Of a DNA stretch of 64,000 bases, positions 60,536 to 64,000 are shown piece after piece. Under the pieces are notes generated by a model. The model worked only from the letters and a program-made list of their open reading frames with translations. It had not been told where the DNA came from and made no database searches. This DNA comes from Lates calcarifer (taxonomy: Eukaryota; Chordata; Actinopteri; Centropomidae): the NCBI RefSeq assembly GCF_001640805.2, contig NC_066837.1:27900789-27964788 (forward strand). Reading direction: 5' to 3'. A program made the position numbers and the translations under genes. Position 1 is the stretch's first letter; each line of letters begins with the position of its first letter.

Positions 60536-61539
60536 CAATGTGTCTATTCAGACACATCCAAGGATGATTTTCATTAAGTCTGTTTTTCAAATCTGCTGAG
60601 AAGGGTTCGTCTTTTCAATGATACAGTGACACAGGGCGGTGATGACTGCCACAGTCCGATCCGAGTCTGATCTGCATAGTTCCTTTTCAGGTTACTTTGT
60701 TTATAAAGTAACAGTTGAATGTTGAATGCAGAGACAAAGTGTGAGTGTTTATTCTTAAGTCCCATATGAAACGTGGTCCATTAGAATTGTCTCTTCTGAA
60801 TGGGCCATTTGACCTTTGACCCTGGCTTGGGAGGAATAGTTCTGTATCTGCTTCTTATCACAGAATGTTGGGAAGGCAGAGGAGAGGATGGGGGTTCAGG
60901 TTGTAATTCTCAGTAACTGTACTTTTACCTTGGTGCAGTTCTGGGAACACATCCATGTCTTTTTCTATCAATGTGTGATAGTCTGATCATAGGTGCCAGG
61001 CTGACATCAGGCTGATGCCCGATGTCGCAACAGTGGTTAGAGTGGTTAGAGTATAAAGGAAACTCTGCTGCATGTTTTGAAAAGGAGACCGTGTGATCTA
61101 AGTTGAAGCACTTGTTTGAGAAATGAAAATGGAGAAGACACTTAAGGTTTAAGTTAATATTATTTATGCCTTGCAAGGAAATATTTTTTGTGAATGTGTT
61201 TATTATTTCAGATATTAAAGGAAATATGCAGTTGTTGGCACATAAGATTTACAGAGTGACAGAAGTTATGTTGAGTTAATCAGAGTTATTGTTCCAAAGT
61301 CAATTGGGATAAAGAACTCAGGGCCCCATCTACATAGATAGAAAATAGAAAGACTATATGTATACACTACTCTGGAATAACTAATACCAAATGATTTTTT
61401 GCTTTAATTCAGTAATTAGTTTATGTTGCTACTTACTCAGCAACCACTGTAATTAGTTACAATAATGGTTACATTATCTCCCATACTCAGGCTCACTCCT
61501 TGTAGAAATTAGTTGTGGAGATCATGCTGATCATCACCT
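60536..61539 (+). other. sorcs1 intron 1 next to the LINE, nothing certain
   Basis: LINE similarity stops near 60535. 60600-60800 on the minus strand has an AATAAA followed by a moderately CpG-containing stretch and could be a retroelement terminal repeat, but no matching second repeat was found. Confidence 0.4.
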
Positions 61540-61690
61540 TTTAAACTGATATGGCATTCTTGGCTTATTTACACATCCAGCAGTTAGTGCCACTACGATT
61601 AATTTGGAGTCATACATCTGGCCACCTGGTGAATGTAAGTACAATATTCACTCACCTGTGGGAAATAGCTGTCTCTTTAGCTGTCAAAGT
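61540..61690 (+). repeat. Unnamed interspersed family, head-only copy
   Basis: GGCTTATTTACACATCCAGC, TAATTTGGAGTCATACATC, TGGCCACCTGGTGAATGTAA and ACAATATTCACTCACCTG follow copy 1 (9876-9972) block by block. It stops after GGGAAATAGCTGTCTC. Confidence 0.62.
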
Positions 61691-63600
61691 CAAAATAAAG
61701 GAGTGTTACTGGGAGTAGAAATTGTTCTTGTTCAAATTTGAATTCCTCACACTATTCATTACTCAGAACAGTAACTGTAACTTAGAACACTGTTCTTCAC
61801 ATGTTGATATGCTGAAATACAGTTTATGACTTAGTTAGGCAACCTAAAAACACATCCTAAAAATCTAACAGTTACTCTGTATTTTCTCAGTCACAAGTTA
61901 ATCAACAATTTGTCTCCAAGAGAACACTTCCATCAATAATGCACAACTGAAGAACTGCTTCTTTTTATTTCCCTTGGATAGCCTGGATAAAGAGTTCATA
62001 TTTGGTACATTACTTTACAATTTGGCTGGTTTCTTTCTTATTCAGAGCAACTTCAAATATTTGCACAGCTATTATTGTCAAATCACCACTATTAGAAGCA
62101 TTAGAAGCATCTGACCGGAAGGAAAAAGTCAGAGCCATTGTGTACAGAATATTTGTATTGAAAAAAGGCAACTGTAATTTGAAGATGCTATGAAATGAAA
62201 GATGCTAAATGAAAACACAGTAGGAGGCAAGGACAGGAAGGATCCTATTATCATCTGTTTGTTCAGCCTTTGCTGTCATGTGTGGCAACAGAGCCAACCT
62301 TTGTATAAGTGGTTTGCTTGGTATCATGTCTATTAATAATGAGAGGTCAAAAGAACAGGGGCAGAGAGAGTTGGATTCAAGGAGGAGAAATGTTGTATTT
62401 GGGAAACCATATGGTGCACTAAGCACACATGGAACCTGGAGAGACTCAGCACAGCAGAAGATGATGGATTATATTGAGTTATGGGCAGGGAATGATAGAA
62501 ATAAGAAATAGAAAAGAAAGCAGAGGTTGGAGGTATTTATGTGGAGGGGTTGCTCACCATTTCAGTCTTTTATTCCAAGAGGTGATGGAGCTTGTTATGT
62601 TGTTGATGGCATGAAGTATTGTACAAACTCTACTGCCTTCTGGCTCTGGTAGGTGTTTTAGTGGAATAGAGTTGAATTATCCATTTAGTACCAGAGGGGC
62701 AGTTCATGACCTCTTCCTCTTCCACTCCCCCGCTCCTCCATCAGCCGCCCACAGTGGCAGCCACGGTCAAGGTTAGCTCTGTGGCTATTCTGTATTTTCT
62801 ACACTGTTGTTTGGTGCATGAACTGAGCCAGAGAAGTCTGCCAGATAGGTTTGCCTGAATATACTCCAATACAGAGCTGGATTCAGGGCAGGCTTTCATA
62901 ATGGCAACCAAATGACCAAGATTTTTTTTTTTCCTGTTGCCATGGTGCGTGTACATCTCTATGTACCAGAATATCAGAAAGAGATATTAATTTAAAAAAA
63001 AAGAAGAGGAAGAAATCAGCAGGAGGGCTGTGGGATTTCAACAGGAACTGAAAGTCTAAAAATAGAGAGATTTTATCCAGCCAACAAAGCAGATAATAAC
63101 ATAGAGAAAAGTAGTGTTTTATTCGCATATAAGTAGTGATAGGAATTTAAGTTATCAATTATCAGTTTTATTTTAATAATCATGTACAAAAGTTACTTTT
63201 TCATAACACTATGAAATGTAGAATCATTTTGGAAAACAGACATCATAGATCACTTACTAAAATCTCCACTAAAATGTGATAGAAAAAGTGATACTTGAGG
63301 AACATCCTTAGAACCAACCCAAATGTACAGATACCCCATTGCCATGCAATACTCCTCCCATTATGAACAGTTGTAGAACAAAATGTTACTGTAAGGTGTT
63401 ATTACTACTGGGGATGTATTCTGTGTTATTTGAGACTGTGAAATGCATTTGGCATTTTCAGTCTTGAAAACTCACACCCAGGAAATAGGCTGCTGGCAAT
63501 TAAATTAGGTCGTCTTTTGGATGGCTGAGAGTTCTTGCTGCTGGTGGCCCATCAGCTTTGGAAGATTATGACACCATCTAAAGTAATCAAGCCTGAGGGC
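61691..63600 (+). other. sorcs1 intron 1, nothing recognised
   Basis: Anonymous AT-rich DNA with T/A runs near 62922 and 62992. No exon or named repeat. Confidence 0.45.
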
Positions 63601-63611
63601 TGAAGGTGTAC

Positions 63612-63930
63612 AGGCAGCATACTGTATCTTCACCAAAGACCTCTGGCTTGGTCATCCATTCCAGCAAACACAATTGCCAATCTTTGTGAGTGAGAAGCTG
63701 GTGCCCATCCACTTTGGAACATTGTTAGCATCTTTGGGTTTACTTTATCTGTCCATCTCCTCAGCTGTAAGGTTTACCACACCATGGCAGCATAGGGGCA
63801 CCCTCAAAGACCTGGAGTTCAGTTCCCTGCAAGCTGTACCTCTGGCTTGGTCATGCATCCCAACAAATGTAGGCCATGCTCGTGGGTGGGAAGCCAGTGA
63901 GGAATCATGTCGTAATGTTACTAGAATAGA
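63612..63930 (+). repeat. Two-unit degenerate tandem repeat
   Basis: ACCTCTGGCTTGGTCATCC with ATTCCAGCAAACA (63639-63670) recurs as ACCTCTGGCTTGGTCATGC with ATCCCAACAAATG (63838-63869), 199 bp apart. GGCAGCATA plus AAAGACCT also appears ahead of each. It may continue past the right edge. Confidence 0.6.
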
Positions 63931-64000
63931 AAGTCCTCCTGGTGGATTCCTATTATCACAAGGGGTTACATTTCTACCACTGGTGTGCTCCTACAGTTTG

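Noticed and set aside
60600..60900. LTR of an endogenous retroelement
   Set aside because: An AATAAA and a possible terminal region are visible on the minus strand, but no second repeat, primer binding site or internal gene was found.
18246..64000. sorcs1 exon 2
   Set aside because: Read by eye for a segment coding VILILTK...SSLWRS behind a splice acceptor; none seen. TGTGGAGTCAC near 51255 was checked and does not fit.
1..64000. CRISPR array, prokaryotic operon, phage or viral genome
   Set aside because: No regularly spaced repeats, no dense coding and no viral genes; the splice donor, SINEs and LINE show vertebrate nuclear DNA.

Overview
The window looks like nuclear DNA of a ray-finned (probably percomorph) fish. 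It is AT-rich and poor in CpG, with many microsatellites and homopolymer runs. Its tRNA-derived SINEs, TTAA-flanked short DNA transposons, Tc1 relic and Rex1/L2-type LINE fragment are all of teleost kind. No bacterial gene structure, operon, CRISPR array or virus was seen.

Only one gene part can be supported: the first coding exon of a SorCS-type VPS10-domain sorting receptor, most likely sorcs1, on the + strand. It runs from an ATG at 17583 to a GTAAGT splice donor at 18240 and sits in the only clearly CpG-rich part of the window. It encodes a signal peptide, a propeptide ending in a furin-type site, and the first residues of the VPS10 domain. The leader just upstream carries a roughly 60-bp CT microsatellite. 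Exon 2 was looked for by eye and not found, so 18240-64000 is read as part of a very long first intron and 1-17200 as upstream flank.

Upstream flank (1-17200): an L2-like 3' tail (2.05 kb), two hAT-like pieces (3.4 and 15.16 kb), a tRNA-SINE (4.16 kb) and a decayed minus-strand copy (8.4 kb), a Tc1/mariner transposase relic (5.57 kb), the first copy of an unnamed interspersed family (9.86 kb), a SINE inserted inside another SINE (13.67-14.21 kb), and a TTAA-ended element half inserted beside a hAT end (15.19 kb).

Intron 1 (18240-64000): a degenerate tandem array (20.5-21.06 kb), further copies of the unnamed family (33.1, 43.0, 49.8, 54.6 and 61.5 kb), SINE pieces (36.7, 37.8, 39.3 and 50.5 kb), a foldback element (45.47-46.01 kb), a complete TTAA MITE (47.31-47.62 kb), a TACCG-ended MITE (50.02-50.19 kb), a LINE with a recognisable reverse transcriptase (58.98-60.54 kb) and a two-unit repeat near the right edge. 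Between these the sequence is anonymous; it may hold regulatory elements, but that cannot be shown from one sequence. I did not find a new biological system. The most useful observations are the gene start, the nested insertions and the multi-copy unnamed repeat.
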